From: Amycolatopsis sp. GM8
Lineage (GTDB): Bacteria > Actinomycetota > Actinomycetes > Mycobacteriales > Pseudonocardiaceae
NCBI RefSeq assembly: GCF_021653975.1
Contig: NZ_JAJKFK010000013.1
Location: forward strand, 85,603-149,602
Length of the DNA: 64,000 nt
Direction of reading: 5' to 3'
Made by a program: the position numbers and the translations under genes. How positions within the stretch are numbered: position 1 is the first letter of the stretch; every line of letters begins with the position of its first letter. Below are positions 1 to 8,723 of this stretch, piece by piece. The notes under the pieces were generated by a model. That model did not search any database, was not told where the DNA came from, and saw only the letters and a list, made by a program, of their open reading frames with translations.

Positions 1-1545
1 GCCGTTCACCGGCGCGGTGTCGTCCATCTCGACCGGCGGGACCGGTGGCACGGGCGGCATGGGTGGCACGGCTGGGACCGGCGGTACGGGCGGGGTGGGC
101 GCCGCCTCGCGGCCCCGCGGGTCGAGCATCAGCTTGCCGAGCATGAACGCCGCGGCGTCCTCCGGGTCGCCGAACACCGCCGGGTTGGACAGCTCCTCGT
201 CGTACCAGCCGACGCGCCAGCCGGACTCGACCTGCTCCATGCTCCAGCCGTGCTCGATCGGCTCGCCGATGCGATACGCCGAGTCCGGCACACCCAGGTC
301 CTTCAGCCGGTCGCGCAACCCGTCCAGCGCCGGCGGCGGCGCGGGCCGTGGTTCGGGCCGCGGTTCGGGCGGGGCAGGCGGCGCGACCGGCGGCACGAAC
401 ATGGTGGGCGGCGGACCGGGTTCGTGCTGCGGCGGCTGCGGCGGTTCGGCCATCCGCTCGGCCATCCGTTCCGGCAGCCGCTCCGGTTCCGGCTCTGGCT
501 CCGGGGCGGGCGGGAGCGGCGACTGGACCATCGTGGGCGGGCCGTCGTCCAGGTCCGGCATCGGCGTGAACGTCGTGGCGTGCTCGACCGGCGGCTCTGG
601 CGGCGCCTCGACCTTCTCCTCGAAGACGGTCTCCGGCTCCGGCACGGGCTGTGGCTCCGTCGCCTGTGGAGCTTGCGGCGGCGCGGGCTGCTCCGCCGGA
701 CGAGGCGGCCGCGGCGGTGGCTGGTTGCCGCGGGTCAGGTGCGCGTTCGCGGCCTGCAGTGTCTGCTCCGGCACCTCCGCCAGCCGGAACCCGGTCTGCT
801 GGATGTGCGCGACCAGCTCACCCTCCGGGGCGATGCCGTATTCCTGCAGGTAGTAGTTGATCGCGGCGGGCCAGATCCAGACGCCGTCGCTGTGGAAGGC
901 GACGGGCACCTTCGGCGTCGGCGGCACGGCCAGCCGGTCGAGGTCGAGCCCGCGTTCGGACAGCACGACCGGCGCGGTGCTCAAGTACTCGTACAGCCGG
1001 TCCAGCTCCTCGGCGTCCAGCTCGGGCCGGTTGAGCACGGGGCGGCCGTCGGGACCCTGGCCGTCGAAGATCCGGGCGATCCGGAACCGGGGGCCGGGCT
1101 GCTCGGGGCCGAGGCCGGACATCCGGCGCATCAGCCAGTCCGGCACGTTCTCCTCCGAGCGGGGGAACGTGCGCAGCTCGTCGGCGTACGCCTGGGGCGG
1201 CGGCTGTAGATCCCAGCGCGGCTCTTCCCGGTCGTACTCGAGGTTGTAACTCGATGGGTGGTCGAGCTGGTACCGGGCGTTGAACCAGGTGCCGCGGCCC
1301 TCGCGGTACATACCGCCCCGCAGGCGGCCGAACAGCGTGGCGATGTCGTGCGTGGCCATCCACTCGCCGACGCTGCCGTCCTCCTTCAGGACCTCCCCGG
1401 TCAGTTCGTGGTACCGGCCAACGGCCCGGTACTGGGCGGACACGCGCCGCCAGTCGCGTGGTGCGGCCCGGAGCAGGGCGAGTCCGATCTGCTTGACCAG
1501 AGTGTCCTGCTCGGTCGCGTTCAGCTGCGTCGTCGGTTGAGCCAC
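1..1545 (-). CDS. Pro-rich protein resembling TNT-toxin-related proteins (partial, C-terminus off window)
   Basis: Read leftward from a GTG at 1545, this frame stays open to the window edge for 515 codons, so the C-terminus is missing. The first ~235 residues look globular (early motifs EQDTLVKQIG and DWRRVSAQYR). A long Pro/Glu-rich linker follows at about residues 255-415, then a second conserved-looking segment (AYRIGEPIEHGW, AAFMLGKLML) and a Val/Pro tail. This order resembles actinobacterial proteins labelled glycohydrolase toxin TNT-related, whose NAD-glycohydrolase domain would lie beyond base 1. That assignment is from memory of the family, and the catalytic part is not visible. The start is chosen because the ATG at 1553 is in another frame that stops at once. 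Confidence 0.55.
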   Translation of the reverse strand, partial: MAQPTTQLNATEQDTLVKQIGLALLRAAPRDWRRVSAQYRAVGRYHELTGEVLKEDGSVGEWMATHDIATLFGRLRGGMYREGRGTWFNARYQLDHPSSYNLEYDREEPRWDLQPPPQAYADELRTFPRSEENVPDWLMRRMSGLGPEQPGPRFRIARIFDGQGPDGRPVLNRPELDAEELDRLYEYLSTAPVVLSERGLDLDRLAVPPTPKVPVAFHSDGVWIWPAAINYYLQEYGIAPEGELVAHIQQTGFRLAEVPEQTLQAANAHLTRGNQPPPRPPRPAEQPAPPQAPQATEPQPVPEPETVFEEKVEAPPEPPVEHATTFTPMPDLDDGPPTMVQSPLPPAPEPEPEPERLPERMAERMAEPPQPPQHEPGPPPTMFVPPVAPPAPPEPRPEPRPAPPPALDGLRDRLKDLGVPDSAYRIGEPIEHGWSMEQVESGWRVGWYDEELSNPAVFGDPEDAAAFMLGKLMLDPRGREAAPTPPVPPVPAVPPMPPVPPVPPVEMDDTAPVNG

Positions 1546-1616
1546 CAGCTCATTTTGACGGGTGGGCCGAGTGAATGCACAACACCCGCACCCAAACCAC
1601 TACTGACCTGTGTCTA

Positions 1617-1632
1617 TACCACAAATGTGGTA
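1617..1632. promoter_or_regulatory. 16-bp palindrome upstream of folD
   Basis: TACCACAAATGTGGTA has perfect 7-bp arms around AA. It lies about 50 bp before the folD start, between folD and the divergent Pro-rich gene. It looks like a dimeric repressor operator. No regulator is linked to it here. Confidence 0.4.
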
Positions 1633-1683
1633 CGGAGCGTCTAACTGGAACTACGCAAAGTGTCCTCTGCCAGAATGGGTGCC

Positions 1684-2541
1684 GTGACGGCGAAGGTTCT
1701 CGACGGCAAAGCGACCAAGGACGCCATCTACGCGGAGCTGAAGCCGCGGGTGGCGGTGCTCGCGGCGCGGGGTGTTGTCCCCGGGCTCGGCACCGTGCTG
1801 GTCGGCGACGACCCCGGCTCCCACGCGTACGTGAAGATGAAGCACGCGGACAGCGCCAAGGTGGGGATCAACTCGATCCGCCGGGACCTGCCCGCCGACA
1901 TCAGCCAGGACAAGCTCGAAGCGGTCATCGACGAGCTCAACGCCGACCCGGCCTGCCACGGCTACATCGTGCAGCTGCCGCTGCCGAAGCACCTGGACAC
2001 CGGCCGCGTGCTGGAACGGATCGACCCGGCGAAGGACGCCGACGGGCTCGCGCCGGTCAGCCTCGGCCGGCTGGTGCTCAACCAGCCGGGCCCGCTGCCG
2101 TGCACCCCATACGGCATCCTCCAGCTGCTGCGCCGCTACGAGGTGCCGATCGACGGGGCGAACGTGACCGTCGTCGGCCGCGGGATCACCGTCGGCCGCT
2201 CGCTCGGCCTGCTGCTGACCCGCCGCACGGAGAACGCGACCGTGACGCTGTGCCACACCGGCACCCGTGACCTGGCCGCCGAGGTGCGGCGGGCGGACAT
2301 CGTGATCGCCGCGGCCGGGGTGCCCGGGATCATCACCCCGGACCTGGTCAAGCCCGGCGCGGCCGTGCTGGACGTGGGCGTCTCGCACGTCGACGGCAAG
2401 CTCACCGGGGATGTCGCGCCCGGGGTCGAGGAGGTCGCCGGGTGGCTGTCGCCGAACCCCGGCGGCGTCGGTCCGATGACCCGCGCGATGCTCGTGACCA
2501 ATGTGGTGGAGGCTGCCGAACGTGTCGTCGCCTCGCGGTAA
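1684..2541 (+). CDS. folD: Bifunctional methylenetetrahydrofolate dehydrogenase/cyclohydrolase
   Basis: FolD interconverts 5,10-methylene-, methenyl- and 10-formyl-tetrahydrofolate using NADP, supplying one-carbon units for purines and formyl-Met-tRNA in the cytosol. The 285-residue protein has the usual length. The Y49-V-K51 catalytic segment, QLPLP (97-101), PCTPYG (139-144), a VVGRG cofactor loop near 163 and the C-terminal PGGVGPMT signature are all present. GTG 1684 gives the conventional MTAKVLDGK start; ATG 1675 is three codons upstream in frame. The 3' end overlaps the DUF3017 gene by 20 bp, so the two are probably translationally coupled. Confidence 0.95.
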   Translation: MTAKVLDGKATKDAIYAELKPRVAVLAARGVVPGLGTVLVGDDPGSHAYVKMKHADSAKVGINSIRRDLPADISQDKLEAVIDELNADPACHGYIVQLPLPKHLDTGRVLERIDPAKDADGLAPVSLGRLVLNQPGPLPCTPYGILQLLRRYEVPIDGANVTVVGRGITVGRSLGLLLTRRTENATVTLCHTGTRDLAAEVRRADIVIAAAGVPGIITPDLVKPGAAVLDVGVSHVDGKLTGDVAPGVEEVAGWLSPNPGGVGPMTRAMLVTNVVEAAERVVASR

Positions 2542-2821
2542 CCGCCGTCCCGCGGTCCTGGAACACGTGCCGTTCGGCATCGTGCTCGCACTGGTCGCCG
2601 TCGCCGCGGTGCGGATCCTGCAGTACCACTGGCGGCAGGGCGCCGTCATCATCGGCGGCGCCCTGCTCGTGGCGGCCGTGTTCCGGGCGCTGCTGCCCGA
2701 CATCCGCGCGGGCCTGCTGGCGATCCGCGGCCGCCCGGTGGACGTGCTGACCTACACGGGCCTCGGCGCGTTGCTGCTGTTCCTGGCGTTCACCATCACG
2801 AACGGCCCGTTCGGCAGCTGA
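2522..2821 (+). CDS. DUF3017 small membrane protein
   Basis: A 99-residue protein with three predicted membrane spans (FGIVLALVAV, GAVIIGGALL, TGLGALLLFL). The GTG start lies inside the end of folD (20-bp overlap, different frame). DUF3017 proteins are commonly found directly after folD in actinomycetes, which supports the call. The function is unknown. The short polar N-terminus (SSPRGNRRPA) is probably cytoplasmic. Confidence 0.8.
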   Translation: MSSPRGNRRPAVLEHVPFGIVLALVAVAAVRILQYHWRQGAVIIGGALLVAAVFRALLPDIRAGLLAIRGRPVDVLTYTGLGALLLFLAFTITNGPFGS

Positions 2822-2822
2822 G

Positions 2823-3995
2823 TCACACCTCGGCGAGCGCCGGGGCCGGGGTCTCCCGCCGGTCGAGCGCGCCCGAGACCGCGGCGATGGACAGGCCCAG
2901 CACCGACAGGACCGCGCCGACCAGGTTGGGCGCGACCAGGCCGAGCCCGCCCGCGATCACCAGGCCGCCGAGGTACGCGCCGATCGAGTTGGCGATGTTG
3001 AACGCCGACTGCACCGCGGCCGAGACCAGCGACGGGGTGCCACCGGCCTTCTGCATGATCCGGGTCTGCATCATCGGGCCGATCATGAACCCGGCGACGC
3101 CGACCGCGAAGATCGTCACCGCCGCACCGATCTTGCTGTGCGCGGTGAGCGTGAAGATCGCCAGCACCGCGGCGAGCGCGAACAGCGCGACGTACAGGCT
3201 CGGCATCAGCGCGCGGTCGGCCAGCCGCCCGCCCAGCAGGTTGCCGATCGTCATGCCGACGCCGGCGAGCGCGAGCAGCAGCGTCACGTTGCGCGGCGCG
3301 TAGCCCGCCACGTCCGTGAGCATCGGCGTCACGTACGACAGCGACGCGAACACGCCGCCCATCCCGACGGTGACGATGGCGAGCGCGAACCACACCTGCG
3401 GGCGCCGGAACGCGCCGAGTTCGCCGCGCAGCGACGCCTCGGCCGGACGACCCTGGTGCGGTACGAGTCTGGCGATCGCGACGAGCGCGAGCACCCCGAT
3501 CGCCGCGACCACGCCGAACGTCGCGCGCCAGCCGACCTGCTGGCCGAGCAGGGTGCCGAGCGGCACGCCCACCACGTTGGCCAGGGTGAGCCCGAGGAAC
3601 ATCATCGACACGGCCTTGGCCCGGTTGCCCGGCTCGACCAGGCTGGACGCGACCACGGCCCCGGCCCCGAAGAACGCGCCGTGCGGCAGCCCGGCGATGA
3701 AGCGGAAGAGCACGCCGAACTCCTGGTTCGGCGAGAGCGAGAACAGCACGTTGCCGAGCGTGAACAGGGCCATCATCAACAGCAACATGGTCTTGCGCGG
3801 CAACCGGACGGCGACCGCGGTGAGCAGGGGCGCGCCGACGACGACGCCGAGCGCGTAACCCGTGATCAGGTAGCCGGCCGAGGGAATCGACACCCCGAAG
3901 TCGGCGGCCGCCTGCGGGAGCACACCCATCATGACGAACTCGGTGGTGCCGATTCCGAAGGCACCGATGGCCAGCGCGATGAGCGCGACGGGCAC
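2823..3995 (-). CDS. MFS drug-efflux-type transporter (AraJ/Cmx-like)
   Basis: A 390-residue, 12-helix major facilitator. The N-terminal motif GTTEFVMMGVLPQ is typical of the DHA1 branch that includes AraJ and chloramphenicol or sugar exporters. The loop-2 region (RLPRKTMLL) and GLPHGAFFG are also present. GTG 3995 is preferred because GGAG lies 5-9 bases upstream; an in-frame start 11 codons earlier has no such site. It converges on the folD/DUF3017 pair. The substrate cannot be read from sequence. Confidence 0.85.
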   Translation of the reverse strand: MPVALIALAIGAFGIGTTEFVMMGVLPQAAADFGVSIPSAGYLITGYALGVVVGAPLLTAVAVRLPRKTMLLLMMALFTLGNVLFSLSPNQEFGVLFRFIAGLPHGAFFGAGAVVASSLVEPGNRAKAVSMMFLGLTLANVVGVPLGTLLGQQVGWRATFGVVAAIGVLALVAIARLVPHQGRPAEASLRGELGAFRRPQVWFALAIVTVGMGGVFASLSYVTPMLTDVAGYAPRNVTLLLALAGVGMTIGNLLGGRLADRALMPSLYVALFALAAVLAIFTLTAHSKIGAAVTIFAVGVAGFMIGPMMQTRIMQKAGGTPSLVSAAVQSAFNIANSIGAYLGGLVIAGGLGLVAPNLVGAVLSVLGLSIAAVSGALDRRETPAPALAEV

Positions 3996-4088
3996 GGGTC
4001 TCCTTTCTGTGGCTTCTCTGTGCTGCATCGATACAGAGTGGTGGCATGAAAGAAGGACAGCCTGTGCGCGTCACGGCGCGTGGACTGT

Positions 4089-4113
4089 CCCGCCGTTCAG
4101 TGTGAACGGCGGG
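4089..4113. terminator. GC-rich hairpin upstream of the MFS gene
   Basis: CCCGCCGTTCA and TGAACGGCGGG form a perfect 11-bp stem with a 3-base loop. It sits in the gap between the MFS gene and the DUF1918 gene, followed on the + strand by G-rich rather than T-rich sequence. It may act as a terminator or only as a structured element. Confidence 0.35.
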
Positions 4114-4320
4114 GGAGGGGGTTGTCATCCCTTGGCGGGCGTGACGATTGTTACGTAACGCCGCTGGTCGGAGGTGGGTTGGGGAGTGACGCGCCTTGGG
4201 GTGACGGGGTTCCGTGCGGGGGCGCCTTGGGGTGGCGGGTCCGGCGTTGGGGGGTGTCTTTGGGGGTGACGGGTGCCGTGCGGTGCCGGTTGTCGTGCGT
4301 GCCGGCGGTCGCGCCAACCG

Positions 4321-4419
4321 CCCCGATCGCGCGAGGGTCTAACGGTCGCCATACCGCGTCAAGGCGGGAAAGCGTGCCTTGACCCGGCATGGCGACCGTT
4401 AGGGCGCTGGGGATCGGGG
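4321..4419. repeat. Nested inverted-repeat element, copy A
   Basis: Outer arms CCCCGATC (4321-4328) and GATCGGGG (4412-4419) enclose inner 27-bp arms at 4339-4365 and 4376-4402. The inner arms begin CTAACGGTCGCCAT, end GTCAAGGC at the centre, and differ at only two positions when one is inverted. The central loop is 10 bases. The plan and the spacing between outer and inner arms match the element at 58776-58899, so both appear to belong to one repeat family. No ORF is carried. Confidence 0.75.
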
Positions 4420-4485
4420 TGGTGGCTCCGGAGTGGGCGGTCGCTGGTTCCGGGGCGTTGCCGGGTGGCGGCTTGGTGGCGTGTG

Positions 4486-4674
4486 TCAGTCTGTTTGTGT
4501 GTCGATTTCGCAGTCGGAGCCTGGGTAGAAGAGGGACTCGTGGCCGTCGGCGAAGCGCACTAGGTAGGGCGGTTCGCCGTTTTGGCCTCGTACCTCGACG
4601 ATTTCACCTTGTTGTTCGCCGGAGCCTACGGTCCGGCCGTGCACGAGTATGCGGTCTCCGACGGTTGCGCGCAT
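4486..4674 (-). CDS. DUF1918 domain protein
   Basis: A 62-residue basic/acidic protein starting MRATVGDRILVHG, with GEIVEVRG and PPYLVRF later. This is the usual whole-length pattern of the DUF1918 family, a short actinobacterial SH3-like fold of unknown function. ATG 4674 is preceded by GGAGG at a good distance. It stands alone, upstream of the HhH-GPD gene on the same strand. Confidence 0.85.
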   Translation of the reverse strand: MRATVGDRILVHGRTVGSGEQQGEIVEVRGQNGEPPYLVRFADGHESLFYPGSDCEIDTQTD

Positions 4675-4798
4675 GTGACACCTCCGCTTTGCATCAGCGT
4701 AATGCCGCTCGCCTGCCGCGTCGACTTTTCGTGGATCGCTGAAATCGCAACAAAAAACCGATCATGAAACGACCGGCGAACGTCCACACCGGACAGTG

Positions 4799-5374
4799 CT
4801 ACTGCGCCTTGGCGGCGGCCTTCGCGGCCTTCTTGAACGCGCGCACCTCGGCCAGCGTCTGGGCGCTCGTGACGTCCGCGATGGACCGCCGTGAGCCCTC
4901 GTCGCCGTACGCGCCGGCGGCCTCACGCCACCCCGCGGGCTTGACGCCGCGCTGTTTTCCCAACAGTGCAAGGAAGATCCGCGCCTTCTGCTCGCCGTAG
5001 CCGGGCAGTGCCTTGAGTCGCTTGAGGACTTCCTTGCCGTCCGGCTTACCGTCGGTCCAGATCGCGTCGGTCTGCCCGTCGTAGTGCTCGACGATGTAGC
5101 GCGCGAGCGCGTGCACCCGGCGGCCCATCGACCCGCCGTAGCGGTGGATCGCCGGCTTCTCCACGCACAGCTCGACGAACTCGTCCTCGTCGGCTTCGGC
5201 GATCCTGGTGACGCTGAAGCCGCCCATCCGGTCGGCGATCTTCCTCGGCCCGGCGAAGGCGATCTCCATCGCCACCTGCTGATCGAGCAGCATGCCCGTG
5301 AGCAGCGCAAACGGGTCTTCGCTCAGCAGCATGTCGGCCTCGGCGTCGCCGGTCAGGTGCAGCGTCTTGGGCAT
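4799..5374 (-). CDS. HhH-GPD-type base-excision DNA repair protein
   Basis: A 191-residue protein of the helix-hairpin-helix GPD glycosylase superfamily. The hairpin segment LKALPGYGEQKARIF is clear, preceded by LLDQQVAMEIAFAGP, the usual N-terminal helical part. It would remove damaged bases from DNA. No FeS cysteine cluster is present, so it is not an EndoIII/MutY member. The C-terminus is Lys/Ala-rich (FKKAAKAAAKA). It is shorter than AlkA-like enzymes, and the substrate base is unknown. Confidence 0.8.
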   Translation of the reverse strand: MPKTLHLTGDAEADMLLSEDPFALLTGMLLDQQVAMEIAFAGPRKIADRMGGFSVTRIAEADEDEFVELCVEKPAIHRYGGSMGRRVHALARYIVEHYDGQTDAIWTDGKPDGKEVLKRLKALPGYGEQKARIFLALLGKQRGVKPAGWREAAGAYGDEGSRRSIADVTSAQTLAEVRAFKKAAKAAAKAQ

Positions 5375-5418
5375 GACGCCATCTTCGCACGTGACCGGAC
5401 GGGCGGCTCCGCTTCACC

Positions 5419-5787
5419 TCAGGCGGGTTCGGGCAACTCGTCGAACTCGACGACCTGCCGCACCTCGACCTCGACGTTCTCGAACAGGTCCGCGTACTGC
5501 CCCGCCAGTTCGACCGCTTCGGCCCGGTCCTTGGCGTTGATCAGGCCGAACCCGCCGATGACCTCCTTGGCCTCGGTGAACGGCCCGTCGGTCGCCTTGA
5601 TCCCGGCGCCCTTGGTCTTGCGGACCCGCGCACCCTTCTCGGACGGGTGCACACCCTCGGCGGTGATGAGGATGCCGCGTTCGCTCCAGTCCTGGATGAA
5701 CGCGCCCATCTTCTCGATGAACTCCTGGCTGGGGTTCCAGTTGACGGGGTCGCTCTCGGCGAGCCGGTGCATCATGAGAAACCGCAT
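5419..5787 (-). CDS. YciI/DGPF-family protein
   Basis: A 122-residue ferredoxin-like-fold protein with the family hallmark DGPFTEAKEVIGGF and N-terminal MRFLMMHR. YciI-like proteins often accompany ECF sigma factors, but none is adjacent here. ATG 5787 has AAGGAG upstream. The biochemical role of the family is unsettled. It lies downstream of the LLM oxidoreductase on the same strand with an 87-bp gap. Confidence 0.85.
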   Translation of the reverse strand: MRFLMMHRLAESDPVNWNPSQEFIEKMGAFIQDWSERGILITAEGVHPSEKGARVRKTKGAGIKATDGPFTEAKEVIGGFGLINAKDRAEAVELAGQYADLFENVEVEVRQVVEFDELPEPA

Positions 5788-5874
5788 CGCTTGCTCCTTA
5801 TGTCTCGGTTCGATCAGCCGACACTCCCGCGTCGAACGAGCACACCCCGTTTCGACAAACGCTCCGGCGATTTT

Positions 5875-6714
5875 CTACGCGAGCGGAGTGAGCGCCTCCG
5901 CCAGCGGTTCCAAGATGCCGGGCTTCGCGCGGAGCGGCGGGATCACCACGATCATGTCGACGCCCGCCTCCTTGTACTCGGCCACCTTCTCCACCGCGGG
6001 CCCGATCCCGGTCTCCGGGTCGATCGCCACGTTCACCGAGCACACGATGTCCGCCGGGTTGCGGCCGACCTCGTCGCACCGCACGAGCAGCGTCTCCTTG
6101 AGCGCCTTCCAGTCCGCCGGGCTCTGCACGATCGCGTTCCAGTGCTGCGCCCACAACGCGACCGCGCGCAGCGTCCGGCGCGGGCCGCGGCCGCCGATGA
6201 CGATCGGCGGGTGCGGGCGCTGCACGGGCTTCGGCTCGCAGCGGGCCTCCGTCAGCTTGAAATACTTGCCGTCGAAATTCGCTACCTCCTTCGACAGCAG
6301 CTCGATGATCACCTGCACGCCCTCGTCGAACAGGTCGAACCGCTGGCGCAGCGGCGGCAGTTCGATGCCGTAGGCGTCGCACTCCTGCTGGTTCCAGCCC
6401 GCGCCGACGCCGAGCTCCAGCCGTCCTTCGGAGATGACGTCGATCGTCGCGGCCATGTTCGCCAGCACCGCCGGGTGCCGGTAGATCATGCCGCTGACCT
6501 GGCAGCCGAGCCGGATCCGGCGGGTCACCGACGCCATCGCGGCGAGCATCGACCAGCCCTCGTAGTTCGGCCCGGCCGGATCACCGGTCAACGGGTAGAA
6601 GTGGTCCCAGTTCCAGGCCGATTCGAACAGTTCGATGTCGTCCGCGGCGACCCAGACGTCCCGCATCTGGGCCCAGGTGGTGTGTTCGGGCCTGGTCTTG
6701 ATACCGAATCGCAT
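5875..6714 (-). CDS. LLM-class F420-dependent oxidoreductase
   Basis: A 279-residue TIM-barrel protein of the luciferase-like superfamily. Typical segments are AWNWDHFYPL near the N-terminus, RIRLGCQVSGMIYRHPAVLANMA-type strand/helix order, and GRLELGVGAGWNQQECDAYG. HPPIVIGGRGPRRTLRAVA follows the usual cofactor-binding region. It should transfer hydride from F420H2 to an unknown substrate. Coenzyme F420 is inferred from family, not shown by this window. The stop is TAG at 5875. Confidence 0.85.
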   Translation of the reverse strand: MRFGIKTRPEHTTWAQMRDVWVAADDIELFESAWNWDHFYPLTGDPAGPNYEGWSMLAAMASVTRRIRLGCQVSGMIYRHPAVLANMAATIDVISEGRLELGVGAGWNQQECDAYGIELPPLRQRFDLFDEGVQVIIELLSKEVANFDGKYFKLTEARCEPKPVQRPHPPIVIGGRGPRRTLRAVALWAQHWNAIVQSPADWKALKETLLVRCDEVGRNPADIVCSVNVAIDPETGIGPAVEKVAEYKEAGVDMIVVIPPLRAKPGILEPLAEALTPLA

Positions 6715-6883
6715 GGGGCAAACCTATGCCGAACCCGGTGACCGCGGCCACGCGCGGGCACTGCGAGACTGGGCCTTCGTCACCACTTGCGGCGCCGCGC
6801 TGTTGCTAGCAGTACGCTTGTACCGCATACCACAGCTTCGAAGAACGAAACCGCGAGGACCCGCGAGAGGAGCACCGCCGCTC

Positions 6884-8107
6884 ATGGCCAAGATCAAGGT
6901 CGAGGGCACCGTCGTCGAGCTCGACGGCGACGAGATGACCCGCATCATCTGGCAGTTCATCAAGGACAAGCTCATCCATCCGTATCTGGATGTCAACCTG
7001 GCCTACTACGATCTTGGCATCGAGGAGCGGGACCGCACCGACGACCAGATCACCATCGACGCGGCGAACGCGATCAAGGAGCACGGGGTCGGCGTCAAGT
7101 GCGCCACCATCACTCCCGACGAGGCGCGCGTCGAGGAGTTCGGCCTGAAGAAGATGTGGCGGAGCCCGAACGGCACCATCCGCAACATCCTCGGCGGCGT
7201 CGTATTCCGCGAGCCGATCATCATCCAGAACATCCCGCGGCTGGTCCCGGGCTGGAACAAGCCGATCATCATCGGCCGGCACGCGCACGGCGACCAGTAC
7301 AAGGCCACCGACTTCAAGGTCCCCGGCCCCGGCACGGTCACCATCACGTACACGCCCGAGGACGGCTCCGAGCCGATGGAGTTCGAGGTCGCGAAGTTCC
7401 CCGAGGGCGGCGGCGTCGCGATGGGCATGTACAACTTCCGCAAGTCGATCGAGGACTTCGCGCGCGCGTCGCTGCAGTACGGCCTCGACCGCGGCTTCCC
7501 GGTCTACCTGTCGACGAAGAACACGATCCTCAAGGCCTACGACGGCATGTTCAAGGACGTGTTCGCCGAGGTCTTCGAGGCCGAGTTCAAGGCGGACTTC
7601 GACGCCAAGGGCCTGACCTACGAGCACCGGCTGATCGACGACATGGTCGCCGCCTCGCTCAAGTGGGAGGGCGGCTACCTCTGGGCCACCAAGAACTACG
7701 ACGGTGACGTCCAGTCCGACACCGTGGCGCAGGGCTTCGGCTCGCTCGGCCTGATGACGTCGGTGCTGCGCACCCCGGACGGCAAGACCGTCGAGGCCGA
7801 GGCCGCGCACGGCACCGTGACCCGGCACTACCGCCAGCACCAGCAGGGCAAGCCGACCTCGACGAACCCGATCGCGTCGATCTTCGCCTGGACCCGGGGC
7901 CTGGAGCACCGCGGCAAGCTGGACGGCAACTCGGAGCTGATCGGCTTCGCGAACAAGCTGGAGCAGGTCGTCATCGAGACCGTCGAGAGCGGCAAGATGA
8001 CCAAGGACCTCGCGCTGCTGGTCGGCAAGGACCAGCCGTTCCAGACCACCGAGGAGTTCCTCGGGACGCTGGACGAGAACCTGGCCAAGAAGATCAGCCA
8101 GGGCTGA
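6884..8107 (+). CDS. icd: NADP-dependent isocitrate dehydrogenase (dimeric type)
   Basis: Oxidative decarboxylation of isocitrate to 2-oxoglutarate in the TCA cycle. The 407-residue length, MAKIKVEGTVVELDGDEM start and GTIRNILGGVVFREPI segment place it in the homodimeric, eukaryote-like NADP-IDH group rather than the monomeric IDH found in some actinobacteria. KNTILKAYDGMFKD, DDMVAASLKWEGGY and EAEAAHGTVTRHYR are conserved blocks. ATG 6884 follows GAGAGGAG. A strong terminator follows at 8117-8155. Confidence 0.95.
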   Translation: MAKIKVEGTVVELDGDEMTRIIWQFIKDKLIHPYLDVNLAYYDLGIEERDRTDDQITIDAANAIKEHGVGVKCATITPDEARVEEFGLKKMWRSPNGTIRNILGGVVFREPIIIQNIPRLVPGWNKPIIIGRHAHGDQYKATDFKVPGPGTVTITYTPEDGSEPMEFEVAKFPEGGGVAMGMYNFRKSIEDFARASLQYGLDRGFPVYLSTKNTILKAYDGMFKDVFAEVFEAEFKADFDAKGLTYEHRLIDDMVAASLKWEGGYLWATKNYDGDVQSDTVAQGFGSLGLMTSVLRTPDGKTVEAEAAHGTVTRHYRQHQQGKPTSTNPIASIFAWTRGLEHRGKLDGNSELIGFANKLEQVVIETVESGKMTKDLALLVGKDQPFQTTEEFLGTLDENLAKKISQG

Positions 8108-8116
8108 CGTTTGCCG

Positions 8117-8155
8117 CGAAAGGGCGCGCACCGGTTCGCCGGGCGCGCCCTTTCG
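8117..8155 (+). terminator. Terminator after icd
   Basis: A perfect 13-bp stem (CGAAAGGGCGCGC / GCGCGCCCTTTCG) with a 13-base loop starts 9 bases after the icd stop. The run of T is short, as is common in high-GC actinobacteria. Confidence 0.75.
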
Positions 8156-8287
8156 TCACTTGATGTGACGGCCTGGTCACCGGGTTGCGGCCACCGGGTG
8201 GTTTCGCCCCCTTGACCTGTTGCCGGCCAACTTTGTGTGGCTACCCTTACTCGCGAGCGCGTGCGGAGATCGTCGAGGAGAGCCCCC

Positions 8288-8611
8288 ATGATCCTGGGAA
8301 TTCCGAAGAAGGCCCTGATCATTCTCGCCGTGCTGGCCGGGGTCGGGATCATCTACGTGATGGGCGTCGACAAGCAGGCGTCCGAGGGCGCGACCGGCGG
8401 CGGGTCGACCGGCTGCAAGATGTCGGTCACCGCGGATGTGCTGAACGTGCGGGCCGCGCCCGACGCGAACGCCCAGATCGTCGGCAAGTTCAACCAGAAC
8501 GCGCAGACCGGCGCGGAGCCGGTGGTGCAGAACGGTTTCCGCAAGCTGGCCGACAACAAGTGGGCGAAGACCGACTTCCTCAAGGCGATCGACGGCACGA
8601 ACTGCGGCTGA
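8288..8611 (+). CDS. Membrane-anchored SH3-like domain protein
   Basis: 107 residues: one N-terminal membrane helix (ALIILAVLAGVGIIYVMG), a short Gly/Ser linker and a bacterial SH3 domain with the hallmark LNVRAAPDANAQIVG. Two cysteines flank the domain (STGCKM and TNCG) and could form a disulfide outside the cell. ATG 8288 has GAGGAGAG upstream. Such domains often bind cell-wall peptides, but the function here is unknown. It follows the icd terminator and is likely transcribed alone. Confidence 0.75.
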   Translation: MILGIPKKALIILAVLAGVGIIYVMGVDKQASEGATGGGSTGCKMSVTADVLNVRAAPDANAQIVGKFNQNAQTGAEPVVQNGFRKLADNKWAKTDFLKAIDGTNCG

Positions 8612-8723
8612 TCTCCAGGCCGCGCGTCGAAGACCGCGCGCCAGCTCGGCGACGGAAACCGAGCGATCACTGCCGGTCGCGTCGCGGGAGGAATTGTCGG
8701 GGGGCGCCGGTAACCTGCGGGAT

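Larger units (their letters stand above)
4029..4485. other. Gene-free gap between MFS and DUF1918 genes
   Basis: No convincing gene is present in these 457 bases; the short open frames have low-complexity composition. The gap holds the hairpin at 4089-4113 and the nested inverted-repeat element at 4321-4419. The MFS promoter should lie in its first ~60 bases. Confidence 0.6.

Noticed and set aside
17..853. Gly/Ser-rich 278-residue open frame on + strand, PE-PGRS-like in look
   Set aside because: It is the antisense of the Pro/Glu-rich linker of the gene read leftward from 1545; it has no ribosome site and no domain.
2752..4317. Long leftward frame covering the MFS region
   Set aside because: Runs in a different frame over the real MFS gene, which has all 12 helices and a proper ribosome site.
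4321..4419. Simple terminator for neighbouring genes
   Set aside because: The nested arms are far longer than needed, are not next to a stop codon, and have a sister copy at 58776-58899 with equal spacing.
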